Of a stretch of 64,000 nt of DNA, positions 17,189-27,824 are shown piece by piece. A program made the translations under genes and the position numbers. The stretch is from Rheinheimera aquimaris (GTDB taxonomy: Bacteria > Pseudomonadota > Gammaproteobacteria > Enterobacterales > Alteromonadaceae). Under the pieces are notes generated by a model, which was not told where the DNA came from, did no database searches, and saw only the letters and a list, made by a program, of their open reading frames with translations. Location of the stretch: positions 434,001 through 498,000 of the forward strand of contig NZ_JAJAVQ010000004.1 in assembly GCF_020531985.1 (NCBI RefSeq), given 5' to 3'. Each line of letters starts with the position of its first letter. Position 1 is the stretch's first letter.

Positions 17189-17343
17189 GGAGTGTCTGAG
17201 CCCTGCCGCAGGCACAAGGGCGAGTTGCCCCGGCGAGAGAGGCAGGGTGTTTTCCTAAGCATCCATGTTAGCTTCGGCTGCAATGCCCATTTTGGCTAAC
17301 CGCAGCAACTCGCTCGTGCTTACGCACTCACTCAGACACTCTG
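17189..17343. repeat. Imperfect long inverted repeat in the aceB-lysR gap
   Basis: Two arms of about 45 bases lie in opposite orientation. AGTGTCTGAG at 17191-17200 is mirrored exactly by CTCAGACACT at 17331-17340, and CGAGTTGC at 17221-17228 is mirrored by GCAACTCG at 17305-17312, with partial matching between. About 75 bases separate the arms. No convincing gene lies in this 300-base gap. It resembles an intergenic repeat element (REP/BIME-like); copy number elsewhere cannot be seen from this window. Confidence 0.55.
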
Positions 17344-17385
17344 CGGTGACCAAAACGGGATTCCAGCCTTCGATACTGGTTCTGA

Positions 17386-18324
17386 TTAATTCAACTCGTC
17401 TGCCGTTTCAACAATCAACCGGCGAAACCAGATATGGCTGGCGTCTTGATGCAGTAGCGGGCTCCATATCATTTTCAGCTCAATCGACGGTATCGCAAAC
17501 GGTGGGTCCATAATGGCCATGGTCGGATCCTTGTCATACAACTTTGCCGCGCGGCTGGGCAAGGTAGCAATTAAATCAATGCCAACCGCCAAATGCATCG
17601 CCACATGGTAGTTACGGGTAAATACCGAAATACTGCGTTGTTTGCCCAGTTTCGCCAGCGCTTCGTCTACCCAGCCCAGCTTTTGCACATCTTTCGGGTC
17701 CATGCCTACGCCAACACCAAAGCCGGTTTTACTAACCCAGATATGTTGCGCTTTTAAGTAGCTGTCCAGGTTGAAGTTTTTAAGGACCGGGTTTTGCGCA
17801 TTAATCAGGCAGGAGAAACTGTCGCGCCAGACGGTTTTCTGATGAAACGACTGCGGCAGCTGGTCAAAACGGTTGATCGCCATATCCACTTTGCCGTTTT
17901 CGACATCGTGAAAAGTCACATCGGAAGGCGTCATGATATCCAGGCTGGTATGGGGAGCCTGCACCCGCATTTTTTTCAGCAGTGCCGGGATCAACGTTGA
18001 GGCGGCGTAATCGCTGGCCATAATGCGAAACACGCGCTGACTGTGCTGAGGCTCAAAATCTTTGTTCGGTTGCAGAGTCTCTTCCAGCGTCAATAAAACG
18101 CCACGTACCACCGGTGCCAGTTCACGTGCCCGTTCTGTCGGCACCATACCATCTGATGTGCGCACTAAAATAGGATCATTCAGTAAATCACGCAGCCGTT
18201 TTAAGCCATTACTCATCGCCGGTTGAGTGATATTAAGCTGATTCGCGGCGCGGGTAACATTCTTCTCGCGCAGTAAGACATCTAAGTAAACCAGCAGGTT
18301 TAAATCCATTTTATTGATATTCAT
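17386..18324 (-). CDS. LysR-family transcriptional regulator between aceB and aceA
   Basis: This 312-residue protein has the LysR winged HTH at residues 1-65 (LNLLVYLDVLLREKNVTRAA, LNITQPAMSNGLKRLRDLLN, DPILVRTSDGMVPT) and a periplasmic-binding-like effector domain (about 90-300). It is divergent from aceA, with a 228-base gap, and convergent with aceB. LysR regulators usually control the divergent neighbour, so control of isocitrate lyase or of both glyoxylate genes is a reasonable inference. The inducer is unknown. Confidence 0.93.
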   Translation of the reverse strand: MNINKMDLNLLVYLDVLLREKNVTRAANQLNITQPAMSNGLKRLRDLLNDPILVRTSDGMVPTERARELAPVVRGVLLTLEETLQPNKDFEPQHSQRVFRIMASDYAASTLIPALLKKMRVQAPHTSLDIMTPSDVTFHDVENGKVDMAINRFDQLPQSFHQKTVWRDSFSCLINAQNPVLKNFNLDSYLKAQHIWVSKTGFGVGVGMDPKDVQKLGWVDEALAKLGKQRSISVFTRNYHVAMHLAVGIDLIATLPSRAAKLYDKDPTMAIMDPPFAIPSIELKMIWSPLLHQDASHIWFRRLIVETADELN

Positions 18325-18552
18325 TACTTAAATATTCCCACCAGCTTTCATAATTTGACTGAATCATAGCATTAGCTAACAGGCCAGCGTCAAGCCACCT
18401 TTAGTATTAATCGTATGAATGGCCAGCATCACAAAAATCACCTTTATGAATTATAAAAATGAAACCTATAGTGTAATGCAACAGGTAACACATCAGCCTG
18501 GGAACAGTCAGCGTCCGGCAAGCCGGGCAATATGCAAGAAGAGGATACTGCT

Positions 18553-20148
18553 ATGTCAGCTTACCAAGATGTAATACAACAAATCGCACAGTTACGTCAG
18601 CAGAATGGCGAGGCCTGGGCTGCGATAAACCCTGAGTCTGCCGCAAGGATGAAGCTGCAGAACCGTTTTAATACTGGCTTAGATATCGCGAAATACACAG
18701 CTAAGGTGATGCGCGAAGATATGGCAGCCTACGATGCTGATAGCAGCCAGTACACTCAGTCTTTAGGTTGCTGGCATGGCTTTGTTGGTCAGCAGAAACT
18801 GATCGCTATCAAGAAACATTTCGGCAGCACCAAACGAAAATACCTGTATTTGTCAGGTTGGATGATTGCGGCGCTGCGCTCCGATTTTGGCCCGCTGCCG
18901 GATCAATCGATGCATGAGAAAACCGCCGTGCCAGCGTTGATCGAAGAACTGTATACCTTCTTAAAACAAGCTGATGCCCGTGAGCTGGGTGGCTTGTTCC
19001 GTGAGCTGGATGCCGCCAAAGCAGGCAATGATGCCGCTAAAGTTGCAGCAGTGCAGAGCAAAATTGATAACTTTGAAACCCATGTGGTGCCGATTATTGC
19101 CGATATTGATGCCGGCTTTGGTAACGAAGAAGCCACTTACCTGCTGGCGAAGAAAATGATTGAAGCAGGCGCCTGCGCTATTCAGATTGAAAACCAGGTA
19201 TCGGATGAGAAGCAGTGTGGGCACCAGGACGGCAAGGTTACCGTGCCACATGCTGATTTTCTGGCGAAAATTAACGCGGTACGTTATGCCTTTTTAGAGC
19301 TGGGTGTGGACGACGGTATTATCGTTGCCCGCACCGACTCATTAGGCGCTGGCTTAACCAAGCAAATTGCAGTGACTAACAAGCCGGGCGATCTGGGTGA
19401 TTTATACAACAGCTTCCTCGATGGCGACGTAATCAACGGGGCAGATGATATAGCTAACGGCGATGTTGTGGTGAAAGCCAACGGCAAGTTATTAAAGCCA
19501 AAACGTTTAGCCAGCGGCTTATTCCAGTTTAAACAGGGCAGTGGTGTTGATCGCGTAGTGCTGGATTGTATTACTTCACTGCAACATGGTGCAGATTTAC
19601 TGTGGATTGAAACTGAGAAGCCACACATTGGCCAGATCAAAGAGATGGTTGACCGCATTCGCGAGGTGGTACCGTCTGCCAAGCTGGTATACAACAACAG
19701 CCCAAGCTTTAACTGGACGCTGAATTTCCGCCAGCAGGTGTTTGATGCCTGGAAAACGACTGGAAAAGATGTATCGGCCTATGATCGCGCACAGCTGATG
19801 AGTGCCGAATACGATACAACAGAGCTGGCGCAGGAAGCGGACAACCGTATCCGTACCTTCCAGGCTGATGCAGCGCGCGAAGCGGGTATTTTCCACCACC
19901 TGATCACTTTGCCAACCTACCATACTGCGGCTTTATCTACCGACAATCTGGCAAAAGAGTACTTCGGTGCGGCCGGTATGCTGGGCTATGTTGAAGGTGT
20001 GCAGCGTAAAGAGATCCGCCAGGGTATAGCCTGTGTTAAACACCAGAATATGTCAGGTTCAGACATCGGAGATGATCATAAAGAATATTTCTCCGGTGAA
20101 GCAGCATTAAAAGCGGGTGGCACGCACAACACCATGAACCAGTTTTAA
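18553..20148 (+). CDS. aceA: Isocitrate lyase (531-residue subfamily)
   Basis: This enzyme splits isocitrate into glyoxylate and succinate. The start at 18553 follows AGAGGA by seven bases and gives 531 residues, the length of the Pseudomonas-type isocitrate lyase and clearly longer than the 434 of E. coli AceA. The catalytic loop KQCGHQDGK has Cys222, the counterpart of KKCGH. IADIDAGFGNEEATYLLAKK, IVARTDSLGAGL and WIETEKPHIGQI are further family signatures. With aceB on the other side of the lysR gene it forms the glyoxylate bypass. Confidence 0.97.
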   Translation: MSAYQDVIQQIAQLRQQNGEAWAAINPESAARMKLQNRFNTGLDIAKYTAKVMREDMAAYDADSSQYTQSLGCWHGFVGQQKLIAIKKHFGSTKRKYLYLSGWMIAALRSDFGPLPDQSMHEKTAVPALIEELYTFLKQADARELGGLFRELDAAKAGNDAAKVAAVQSKIDNFETHVVPIIADIDAGFGNEEATYLLAKKMIEAGACAIQIENQVSDEKQCGHQDGKVTVPHADFLAKINAVRYAFLELGVDDGIIVARTDSLGAGLTKQIAVTNKPGDLGDLYNSFLDGDVINGADDIANGDVVVKANGKLLKPKRLASGLFQFKQGSGVDRVVLDCITSLQHGADLLWIETEKPHIGQIKEMVDRIREVVPSAKLVYNNSPSFNWTLNFRQQVFDAWKTTGKDVSAYDRAQLMSAEYDTTELAQEADNRIRTFQADAAREAGIFHHLITLPTYHTAALSTDNLAKEYFGAAGMLGYVEGVQRKEIRQGIACVKHQNMSGSDIGDDHKEYFSGEAALKAGGTHNTMNQF

Positions 20149-20197
20149 GGCGTTAGCTGAAACCAATTTACACTACGTGGTCAGGTAACTGACAGTT

Positions 20198-20226
20198 GGG
20201 CAGTCATTGGCTGCCCTTTTTTATTT
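20198..20226 (+). terminator. Intrinsic terminator of aceA
   Basis: A 6-bp GC-rich stem, 20198-20203 with 20211-20216, has a seven-base loop and is followed by a run of six T. Confidence 0.8.
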
Positions 20227-20324
20227 CATAAATAATTCATCATAACGCTGTTCTTATACAAAAATGTTGCAATAGTGTATCTGGAGTGGTGCTTGTTCTA
20301 ACCTTAATAACAGGATACGTTGCG

Positions 20325-21932
20325 ATGAAAAAGATACTTTGCCTACTTGGCATATTCGCGCTCAGTGCGACAGCCGCCAGAGCTGATATTGAAAATGGCG
20401 GTTTTGATCAATGGTCAGCTAATATCCCGACGGGCTGGAGCCTGATCGACAATGGTATTACGCTGACACCTTCTACCGGTATTAAACTCAATGGCAATTA
20501 CAGTGCGGCTGTGGCCGTCAATACGACAGACCAGGCCGCCACTGATTTTCGTCAGACAGTGGCCGTCAGTGCCGGGCAAAATTACCCTTTTAGTGTGTCT
20601 GTTTACCATACCGAGGGGCATGTCAGAGCCCGGCTGTATGTCGATGGCTATCAGAGCTATTCGAATGAAACGCTGACTGGGCAATGGCAAACACTAAGTT
20701 TCAATTACACTGCGACCACTAGCGGCACTATTGAAGTTGGCGTACGGTTTTATGATGTCGCCGGTTTTGATGGCAGTGAGCTGGTGTATGTGGACGACTT
20801 CCAGCCCTCTGCTACATCAACGCCGCCTGGCAGCAGCTGCAATGCACATGCACTGACTTTCGAGCTGACGACCGACAACTATGGTGCTGAAACCAGTTGG
20901 CAGCTGGCTGACAGCAATAATCAACAAGTTTATGCAGGGGCGGGGTATGCCAGTAACAGCAGCCACAGTGAGCAGTGGTGCCTGAGCGATGGTGACTATG
21001 CGTTCACCATAAGCGACAGTTACGGTGACGGTATCTGCTGTAGTCATGGCAATGGCAGTTATCGTTTGAGTGTAAATGGCGCAGACATATTCAGTGGTGG
21101 AAGTTTTACCAGTGCTAAGACACATAGCTTTAGCCTTGGTACTGGCGGTGGCAGCGACGATCTGGATGCCTACTATGCAGATGCTGCCGGTTTCACCGGT
21201 TATGCGTTAAAAACCGCACTGCATAATATTATCAAAAACCACAGCGCACAGGGGTATAGCGCACTGTGGACGTTTTACAGCACGCACGAGCTGGATAATT
21301 ACTATGAGCAGGATGGCAGTATTTTAGATATCTACTCAGAAAATCCCAGCGGGGCGGATGCATATCAGTACGCGGCGACCGTAAACCAGTGCGGCAGTTA
21401 CAACAGTGAAGCTGATTGTTATAACCGTGAGCACTCATTTCCACGCAGCTGGTTTGGCGGTGCAGTCGAGCCGATGAACTCTGATGTACACCATATCTTT
21501 GCCACCGACGGTTTTGTTAACTCCAAACGCAGCAGCTTTCCGTATGGCAAAGTCGGTATGGCCAGTTATATCTCGACAAACGGCTCTAAACTAGGCACTG
21601 CATTAAGTGGTAGTGGCTACAGTGGTACAGTGTTCGAGCCCATTGATGAGTTTAAGGGTGACATTGCCAGGGCTTATTTTTATATGGCAACCCGCTATCA
21701 GGACCGGTTAGCAAACTGGCAGGGTAACAGCAGTGAAGCCAATGCCGCACTGAACGGTACTACGACTCAGGTATTCGAAAGCTGGTTGTTGCAGCTGCTG
21801 AAGCAGTGGCATGTGCAGGATCCTGTTAGTCAGAAAGAGCGTGACCGCAATGATGCAGCCTATCAGTACCAGGGCAACCGTAACCCTTTTGTCGACTATC
21901 CGCAGTTTGTCAGCGCCATTTGGGGTAATTAA
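20325..21932 (+). CDS. Secreted multidomain endonuclease I (EndA/NucM family)
   Basis: The start at 20325 follows AGGA by eight bases; the 535-residue protein has a signal peptide (about 1-20, ending ARA). Three parts follow. First is a carbohydrate-binding-like beta-sandwich (about 22-158: IENGGFDQWSANIPTGWSL, YVDDFQP). Second is a Cys-rich beta domain (about 165-270) with the motif DSYGDGICCSHGNGSY. Third is a C-terminal endonuclease I domain (about 280-535) with NREHSFPRSWFGG, DVHHIFATDGFVNSKRSSFP and RAYFYMATRY. Family members are periplasmic or extracellular nucleases that degrade DNA and RNA. The accessory domains suggest substrate or surface targeting. It could supply nucleotides to the salvage genes nearby, which is inference. 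Confidence 0.93.
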   Translation: MKKILCLLGIFALSATAARADIENGGFDQWSANIPTGWSLIDNGITLTPSTGIKLNGNYSAAVAVNTTDQAATDFRQTVAVSAGQNYPFSVSVYHTEGHVRARLYVDGYQSYSNETLTGQWQTLSFNYTATTSGTIEVGVRFYDVAGFDGSELVYVDDFQPSATSTPPGSSCNAHALTFELTTDNYGAETSWQLADSNNQQVYAGAGYASNSSHSEQWCLSDGDYAFTISDSYGDGICCSHGNGSYRLSVNGADIFSGGSFTSAKTHSFSLGTGGGSDDLDAYYADAAGFTGYALKTALHNIIKNHSAQGYSALWTFYSTHELDNYYEQDGSILDIYSENPSGADAYQYAATVNQCGSYNSEADCYNREHSFPRSWFGGAVEPMNSDVHHIFATDGFVNSKRSSFPYGKVGMASYISTNGSKLGTALSGSGYSGTVFEPIDEFKGDIARAYFYMATRYQDRLANWQGNSSEANAALNGTTTQVFESWLLQLLKQWHVQDPVSQKERDRNDAAYQYQGNRNPFVDYPQFVSAIWGN

Positions 21933-21941
21933 CTTACGATA

Positions 21942-21968
21942 AAAAACGCCAGCTAAGCTGGCGTTTTT
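21942..21968. terminator. Bidirectional intrinsic terminator (endonuclease / hybrid kinase)
   Basis: A 12-bp stem, 21942-21953 with 21957-21968, has a three-base loop, an A-run on the left and a T-run on the right. It lies between convergent genes. Confidence 0.9.
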
Positions 21969-21986
21969 ACTCTTTTGACTCAATCG

Positions 21987-24749
21987 CTAATAGCGCTGTT
22001 TTACATAGGCAACCACATCCTGATACTTCTCCTGCATCAGACGGATATCCTCGTTAATCACTGGCCAATCACTTTCCTCAGCAGCTTTTTCCAGCTTTAG
22101 TGCTTGCTCGGCTAAACTGATTGCGCCGACGCTCTTGGCGACAGATTTAAACTGATGCGCGACGGCCCGGACATTACTACGGTCCTGATTATCAGCATGA
22201 AGATGCAAATTCTGCAGTAAATCTGCAGCATGTCTGACAAAGTAGTTCAGATGTTCTTCATGCTTAGCCGGGTCATTGCCGAGAAAATTAGCAATAGTGG
22301 TAAAGCAGATTGGCGAGGGGGGCTGCGCCGTGTCAGTCGATGCGACGCCGGGTTTCATTGGGTCGGCCTGATGAGGTAACCAGCGTGATAGCATCGTGGC
22401 CAAAGTATCGAGTTCAACAGGTTTGGTGATATATCCATCCATACCGATACTCAGGCACTTCTGCTCTTCGCCTTTGAGCGCGTTAGCTGTCACTGCAATA
22501 ATGCGAGTAAACTCAGCACCCTCGCTCAAATGCAGGCTCTCCTTGCGGATGGTGCTGGCTAAATCATAACCGCTCATATTGGGCATATGTAAATCGGTCA
22601 GGATTAACGGATAGTGGAAGCGGCGCCATTTTTCCAGCGCTATTGCGCCATCATCAGCAACCTCGACGGCGTAGCCAAGCGCATTTAGCTGATCAACAAT
22701 CACGCGCTGATTCATCAGGTTGTCTTCCGCCAGCAATACTAAGCGTTTTTGTTTTCTGGCTTGTTCTATAGACGGCGCTTTGGCGGTAATAGTTTTTTCA
22801 CCGGCATAAATGGGTTTAGCTTTACGCTTAGCCGCTATTAGCACAGCGTCATACAAGTGGCTGCGGCAGATAGGCGAGCTGTGCAGGTAGTAAACCCTAT
22901 CGGTACTGCGCTCAGAAAGCTCAACCTGATTGGTGATCACAACAAACTGCACCTGGCTCATGGCTGGCAGCTGCTGCAACTGTTCTATCTGATTGGCCGA
23001 GATTTGCTCATAAGTTGCATCTAACACCCAGACTGCAGCCTGCTTGGGTGGCAGCGGTTTCATCGTTTGTGCTTTTTGCAGCAGAGCTTCAAAACTGTTG
23101 GCTACATCAAGCTCTGCACCTGCATATTCAAAATACGCACTTAAATGGGTTTGGTTATGCAAATCTGTCGTGAACAGGCACAGATGAATATCGTTAAGCT
23201 GCTCTTTATCCAGATACTGAATTTCATCAGAGCGGCGCATAGGGATGCGTACCCTGAATTCAGTGCCCTGATCAACCTGGCTTTGTACATTAATATCGCC
23301 GTACATTAATGTCGCTAAGCGCTGACAGATAGATAAGCCAAGGCCAGTGCCGCCAAACTTACGGGTAATAGAGCCTTCTGCCTGGTTAAAGGGTTGGAAA
23401 ACATAGCTGATCTGACGTTGAGTCATGCCTTTGCCGTTATCAACAATGCTGAACTGGATTTGGCTGAAATCCATATTTTCTTCCAGCATTTCGGCTTTGA
23501 TTATCACCAGGCCGGTTTTTTCCGGTGTGGTCTGGGTGAACTTAATGGCATTGCCGGCCAGGTTGTACAATATCTGCCGCAAGCGCACCGGGTCGCCGAC
23601 TAAACCGTCAGGTATGCGTGGGTCAACAAACATCTTCAGGTCGATTTGCCGCTGATAAGCTACTGAAACCAGAATACGGCCTACCGCTTCAATGATATCA
23701 ACCAGCGACAGCGGAATGGTCTCCAGCTCCAGCTTACCAGCTTCGATTTTTGAGAAATCCAGAATGTCGTCAAGAATGCGCAGCAATGAGAAGGAAGATT
23801 CGCGCACTGTGTCGGTCATACGAAATTGTGAGGTTGATAGCTGGGTCTTTCGCAGTAAATCTATGGTACCGATAATGCCGTTCATCGGCGTACGGATTTC
23901 ATGGCTCATTGTTGCCAGAAAGGTTGATTTGGCTTCATTGGCTTTTTCGGCTGTCAGCTTAGCGGTTTCCAATGCATCGGTGCGCTCTTTAATACGGGTG
24001 TCGACTTCCTGTCTGAGCGTTTTAATGTTTTGCTCTGATGCCGCCAATGCTTCCTGAGTTTGTTCTATTTTTCGAAATAGCTGGTTTATATAACTGCCCA
24101 GCACACCGTAACTGTCCTGAGCATGGCTATCCACGCTGGCATTGAACTGCTCTTTTTCCAAAGCCTGACTGGTGCCTTGCAACAGCGGTTTAATACGGCG
24201 ACTGAAGAAACCGGATATTGCAGAGGCGAAGAAACCACTTAACAGTAAACCCAGTAACAGGCTGGCAACAGACACCGCCGCATATGGCCACAGCGGTTTG
24301 ATATCGGGCTGTTGCACATAGATCAGCAGCGCATTTTGCTGCTCGCCCAGCGCCACCAGCTGATGAACAATCAGATAACCATTTTGCTGCTCGGCAATTT
24401 CCTGCCATTGCGGCTGCGGCACATAGCCCTGCACATTATTGGTATTGGCAATAAGCTCAGTATCGCCACGCTCACTGTGGCGATACAGATAAAGTGCCCG
24501 GCTGGCATCACCGTTACGGGTTTGAAACAGTACCTGCTCAGTGGCGCTGATATCATTGCGGCGCAGCAAAGGGGCGACCGCACGGCTGACCAGCTTTGTT
24601 TCTGCCACCAGCCGTTCTAACTGCTTTTCTGCAAAGTTGGGGTCGGGCTTACTCAGTAGCATAAAAAGTGCAGCCTGCACTGCGAGTGTGAGTACACACA
24701 TCAGTGCCAGACGTTTAAAGATCGGTTTACTAAACGACGTATTTTTCAT
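21987..24749 (-). CDS. BarA-like hybrid sensor histidine kinase with C-terminal Hpt
   Basis: I start at 24749 (MKNTSFSKP, 920 residues); a longer frame from 24803 is possible but has no clear ribosome site at either start. The order is TM1 (about 14-34), a periplasmic domain (about 35-155), TM2 (about 158-180), a HAMP-like linker with coiled coil, HisKA with His283 ([15 protein letters not shown]), HATPase ([18 protein letters not shown]), a degenerate pseudo-receiver (about 520-640) without the acidic pocket, an intact receiver with Asp719 ([13 protein letters not shown]), and Hpt with His865 ([15 protein letters not shown]). This is the BarA/EvgS-like phosphorelay layout. No response regulator gene is adjacent, so the target is encoded elsewhere. 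Confidence 0.92.
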   Translation of the reverse strand: MKNTSFSKPIFKRLALMCVLTLAVQAALFMLLSKPDPNFAEKQLERLVAETKLVSRAVAPLLRRNDISATEQVLFQTRNGDASRALYLYRHSERGDTELIANTNNVQGYVPQPQWQEIAEQQNGYLIVHQLVALGEQQNALLIYVQQPDIKPLWPYAAVSVASLLLGLLLSGFFASAISGFFSRRIKPLLQGTSQALEKEQFNASVDSHAQDSYGVLGSYINQLFRKIEQTQEALAASEQNIKTLRQEVDTRIKERTDALETAKLTAEKANEAKSTFLATMSHEIRTPMNGIIGTIDLLRKTQLSTSQFRMTDTVRESSFSLLRILDDILDFSKIEAGKLELETIPLSLVDIIEAVGRILVSVAYQRQIDLKMFVDPRIPDGLVGDPVRLRQILYNLAGNAIKFTQTTPEKTGLVIIKAEMLEENMDFSQIQFSIVDNGKGMTQRQISYVFQPFNQAEGSITRKFGGTGLGLSICQRLATLMYGDINVQSQVDQGTEFRVRIPMRRSDEIQYLDKEQLNDIHLCLFTTDLHNQTHLSAYFEYAGAELDVANSFEALLQKAQTMKPLPPKQAAVWVLDATYEQISANQIEQLQQLPAMSQVQFVVITNQVELSERSTDRVYYLHSSPICRSHLYDAVLIAAKRKAKPIYAGEKTITAKAPSIEQARKQKRLVLLAEDNLMNQRVIVDQLNALGYAVEVADDGAIALEKWRRFHYPLILTDLHMPNMSGYDLASTIRKESLHLSEGAEFTRIIAVTANALKGEEQKCLSIGMDGYITKPVELDTLATMLSRWLPHQADPMKPGVASTDTAQPPSPICFTTIANFLGNDPAKHEEHLNYFVRHAADLLQNLHLHADNQDRSNVRAVAHQFKSVAKSVGAISLAEQALKLEKAAEESDWPVINEDIRLMQEKYQDVVAYVKQRY

Positions 24750-24937
24750 TAGTGGTCCAATTTTTGATTGTTTATGCTGCAAGCAGAACAATTTGCCGGG
24801 CATTTTAACAACTTTTGGCCCGTTAGGTAGTGGCTTTATTGTGCGCTTTGTTCGACACCATTTTATGGCGGTGTGCTGAGGTTTTATTCGTATTGCTCAA
24901 CTTATAAGCTAACGCACGGCCGGTTCTAAAATATCTG

Positions 24938-24966
24938 TTGACTTAAGATCGTAAAATCCGTTTAAT
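24938..24966 (+). promoter_or_regulatory. Sigma-70 promoter of the tRNA operon
   Basis: TTGACT (24938-24943), a 17-base spacer and TTTAAT (24961-24966) are followed by a GC-rich discriminator and then the first tRNA at 24979. A GC-rich discriminator is typical of stringently controlled stable-RNA promoters. Confidence 0.8.
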
Positions 24967-24978
24967 ACGACCCGCGTT

Positions 24979-25054
24979 GCCCAGATAGCTCAGTCGGTAG
25001 AGCAGCGGATTGAAAATCCGCGTGTCCCTGGTTCGATTCCGGGTCTGGGCACCA
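24979..25054 (+). tRNA. tRNA-Phe (GAA), copy 1
   Basis: This 76-nt tRNA has anticodon GAA in a five-base-pair stem, a D-loop with GGTAGAGC, a T-loop GGTTCGATTCC and an encoded CCA end. It is the first gene of a Phe-Thr-Phe operon and identical in sequence to the third gene. Confidence 0.97.
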
Positions 25055-25119
25055 TCAGTTCAGGTGCTAAAGTTGTTGTAACGTAGCAGATTTCAACAGC
25101 TTTTTCCATGATGCAACTT

Positions 25120-25195
<76 letters not shown>

Positions 25196-25214
25196 TTTTG
25201 CGTCACACAGTTTT

Positions 25215-25290
25215 GCCCAGATAGCTCAGTCGGTAGAGCAGCGGATTGAAAATCCGCGTGTCCCTGGTTCGATTCCGGGTCTGGGCACCA
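25215..25290 (+). tRNA. tRNA-Phe (GAA), copy 2
   Basis: This is an exact 76-nt copy of the tRNA at 24979-25054, including the CCA end. It is the last gene of the tRNA operon and is followed within ten bases by an intrinsic terminator. Confidence 0.97.
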
Positions 25291-25299
25291 TAAACACAG

Positions 25300-25330
25300 A
25301 AGGCCTGTCTTACGACAGGCCTTTTTGTTT
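25300..25330 (+). terminator. Intrinsic terminator of the tRNA operon
   Basis: A 10-bp stem, 25300-25309 with 25314-25323, has a TTAC loop followed by T-rich sequence. Confidence 0.9.
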
Positions 25331-25434
25331 CCCGCCAAACACCACAGAAAAAGCGCCGGACAGAAATAGGCAAAGCAGAGCTTCTTTGCTAAGCTCGGTC
25401 GCGTTAAAACAACAAGAAACAGGGAATTTCACCG

Positions 25435-27600
25435 ATGAAACACGTATTAAGTATCCTGGCTGTATCCTTACTGGCTGCCTGCGGTAGCGAATCCACCACT
25501 TCTTCAGCAACTGAGCCCAATGCGATTACTATGACTGAAACTGTAAAAACGCCTTTAAGCTATCCGCAAACCGCCAAAGGCGATGTGGTGGATAGCTACT
25601 TTGAACAGACTGTTGCCGACCCTTATCGCTGGCTGGAAGATGATCGCAGTGCAGAGACCGAAGCCTGGGTAAAAGCACAGAATAAGGTGACGTTTGGTTA
25701 CCTTGAGCAGATCCCATACCGGGAGCAGATTAAGCAAAAACTGGCCGCATCGTGGAACTATGAAAAAGTTACGGCACCTTTTAAAGAAGGTAAGTATACC
25801 TACTTCTACAAAAACGATGGCTTGCAGAATCAGTATGTGTTGTACCGGCAACTGGATGATGGCAGCAGCGAAGTATTTCTTGACCCGAACACTTTCAGCA
25901 GCGACGGTACCACTTCGCTTGCGGAAGTAAGTTTTTCCAAAGATGGTTCAAAGCTGGCGTATTCTATTTCTGAAGGTGGCAGTGACTGGCGCAAAATTAT
26001 TGTTATCGATGTTGAAACCAAACAGCAACTGGAGCCGGAACTGGTAGATGTGAAGTTCAGTGGCATTAGCTGGTTTGGCAATGAAGGTTTCTATTACTCA
26101 AGTTACGACAAACCGGATGGCAGTGAGCTGTCAGCTAAAACGGACCAGCATAAACTGTATTACCACAAGCTTGGTACACCACAAAAGGACGATGCCGTCA
26201 TTTTTGGCGCGACAGAGCAGCAAAAACACCGCTATGTCGGTGCATCAGTAACAGAAGATGATCACTACCTGCTGATTTCAGCAGCAGTATCAACGTCGGG
26301 TAATAAGCTGTTTTTAAAAGACCTGACCAAGCCTGGCAGTGAGCTGGTGACAATTTTAGATCACACCGACTCTGACACCGATTTACTCGATAACGATGGC
26401 AGTAAGTTGTATCTGGTCACTAACTTAAATGCACCGAACAAGAAAGTGGTGGCAGTAGATGCCGCTAAACCCCAACCAGAGCATTGGGTTGATGTGATCC
26501 CGCAAACAGATAACGTGCTGAGTGTGTCGACTGGGGGTGGCTATATTTTTGCCGAATATATGGTTGACGCCATCGCTAAAGTACAGCAATACGATTACAG
26601 CGGTAAGCTGGTGCGTGATGTTACGCTGCCTGGGCTAGGCAGTGTTGGTGGCTTCAGCGGTAAAAAAGAAGACAAGACGCTGTATTACACTTTTACTAAC
26701 TACACCACTGCGCAAACGATTTACAGCTTTGTACCTGAGTCAGGCAACTCAGATGTTTACAATAAATCCGGTGCTGACTTTGACAGTAATAACTATGTGT
26801 CTGAGCAGGTGTTTTACACCTCAAAAGACGGCACCAAGGTGCCCATGTTAATCAGCTATAAAAAAGGTCTGAAACGTGACGGTACTAACCCGACTATTTT
26901 ATATGGTTATGGTGGCTTTAACGTCAGTCTGACACCTGGTTTTAGTATTCCTAATGCCGTGTGGATGGAAATGGGTGGTGTGTACGCAGTGCCTAACCTG
27001 CGCGGTGGCGGTGAGTATGGTAAAGCCTGGCATGATGCCGGTACCCAGCTGAAAAAACAGAACGTGTTTGATGATTTTATCGCTGCTGCCGAGTATCTGC
27101 AGGCACAGAGTTATACATCAAAAGACAAGCTGGCTATCCGTGGCGGTTCAAACGGCGGCCTGTTGGTGGGCGCCGTGATGACACAGCGGCCTGAGCTGAT
27201 GAAAGTGGCTCTGCCTGCGGTAGGGGTAATGGATATGCTGCGCTACCATACTTTTACCGCCGGCGCAGGCTGGGCCTACGACTATGGCACCAGCGAGCAG
27301 AGCAAAGAAATGTTTGATTATCTGCGCGGTTACTCACCGGTGCACAATGTTAAAACCGGTGTTACTTATCCGGCAACCATGGTCACAACTGCAGATCACG
27401 ATGATCGTGTAGTACCGGCGCACTCATTCAAGTTTGCTGCCGAGCTGCAGGATAAAGATACCGGTGCCAACCCACAGCTTATCCGTATTGAAACCAATGC
27501 TGGCCACGGTGCCGGCACGCCGGTATCAAAACAGATTGAGCAGATGGCAGATATATTCAGTTTTACGCTGTATAACATGGGTTACCAGCAATTGCCGTAA
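25435..27600 (+). CDS. Prolyl oligopeptidase family S9 lipoprotein
   Basis: This 721-residue serine peptidase is preceded by a signal peptide with lipobox LAAC (Cys16), so it is envelope-anchored. The N-terminal beta-propeller (about 90-450) opens with [18 protein letters not shown]. The C-terminal alpha/beta-hydrolase domain carries the catalytic triad: Ser572 in RGGSNGGLL, Asp in [13 protein letters not shown] and His in [19 protein letters not shown] is another prolyl oligopeptidase signature. It cleaves short peptides after proline. It is a monocistronic unit between two terminators. Confidence 0.95.
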   Translation: MKHVLSILAVSLLAACGSESTTSSATEPNAITMTETVKTPLSYPQTAKGDVVDSYFEQTVADPYRWLEDDRSAETEAWVKAQNKVTFGYLEQIPYREQIKQKLAASWNYEKVTAPFKEGKYTYFYKNDGLQNQYVLYRQLDDGSSEVFLDPNTFSSDGTTSLAEVSFSKDGSKLAYSISEGGSDWRKIIVIDVETKQQLEPELVDVKFSGISWFGNEGFYYSSYDKPDGSELSAKTDQHKLYYHKLGTPQKDDAVIFGATEQQKHRYVGASVTEDDHYLLISAAVSTSGNKLFLKDLTKPGSELVTILDHTDSDTDLLDNDGSKLYLVTNLNAPNKKVVAVDAAKPQPEHWVDVIPQTDNVLSVSTGGGYIFAEYMVDAIAKVQQYDYSGKLVRDVTLPGLGSVGGFSGKKEDKTLYYTFTNYTTAQTIYSFVPESGNSDVYNKSGADFDSNNYVSEQVFYTSKDGTKVPMLISYKKGLKRDGTNPTILYGYGGFNVSLTPGFSIPNAVWMEMGGVYAVPNLRGGGEYGKAWHDAGTQLKKQNVFDDFIAAAEYLQAQSYTSKDKLAIRGGSNGGLLVGAVMTQRPELMKVALPAVGVMDMLRYHTFTAGAGWAYDYGTSEQSKEMFDYLRGYSPVHNVKTGVTYPATMVTTADHDDRVVPAHSFKFAAELQDKDTGANPQLIRIETNAGHGAGTPVSKQIEQMADIFSFTLYNMGYQQLP

Positions 27601-27615
27601 CGCTCTATATACCGG

Positions 27616-27644
27616 AAAAACCCGCCCGTGTTGGCGGGTTTTTT
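27616..27644 (+). terminator. Intrinsic terminator of the prolyl oligopeptidase gene
   Basis: An 11-bp stem pairs 27616-27626 with 27633-27643; a six-base loop lies between and T-runs follow. Confidence 0.9.
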
Positions 27645-27824
27645 AATGGCAATACCATGCTGACAGCTGTTGTTATATTGTAAAGCGGCGCACTTCGATT
27701 TACACTGCGTGCCCTTTTTTAAAATGTAGCATGCAGTTAGCCGCTGAACACTTGATGGTTCAAAGTGGTCAGACGTAACAGCAACACATAAGCAAAAATA
27801 ACAGATCAACTCAGGAGCAGGGTA

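Noticed and set aside
20236..20262. Possible Pho box before the endonuclease gene
   Set aside because: The best heptamers match only four and five of seven bases, too weak to claim.
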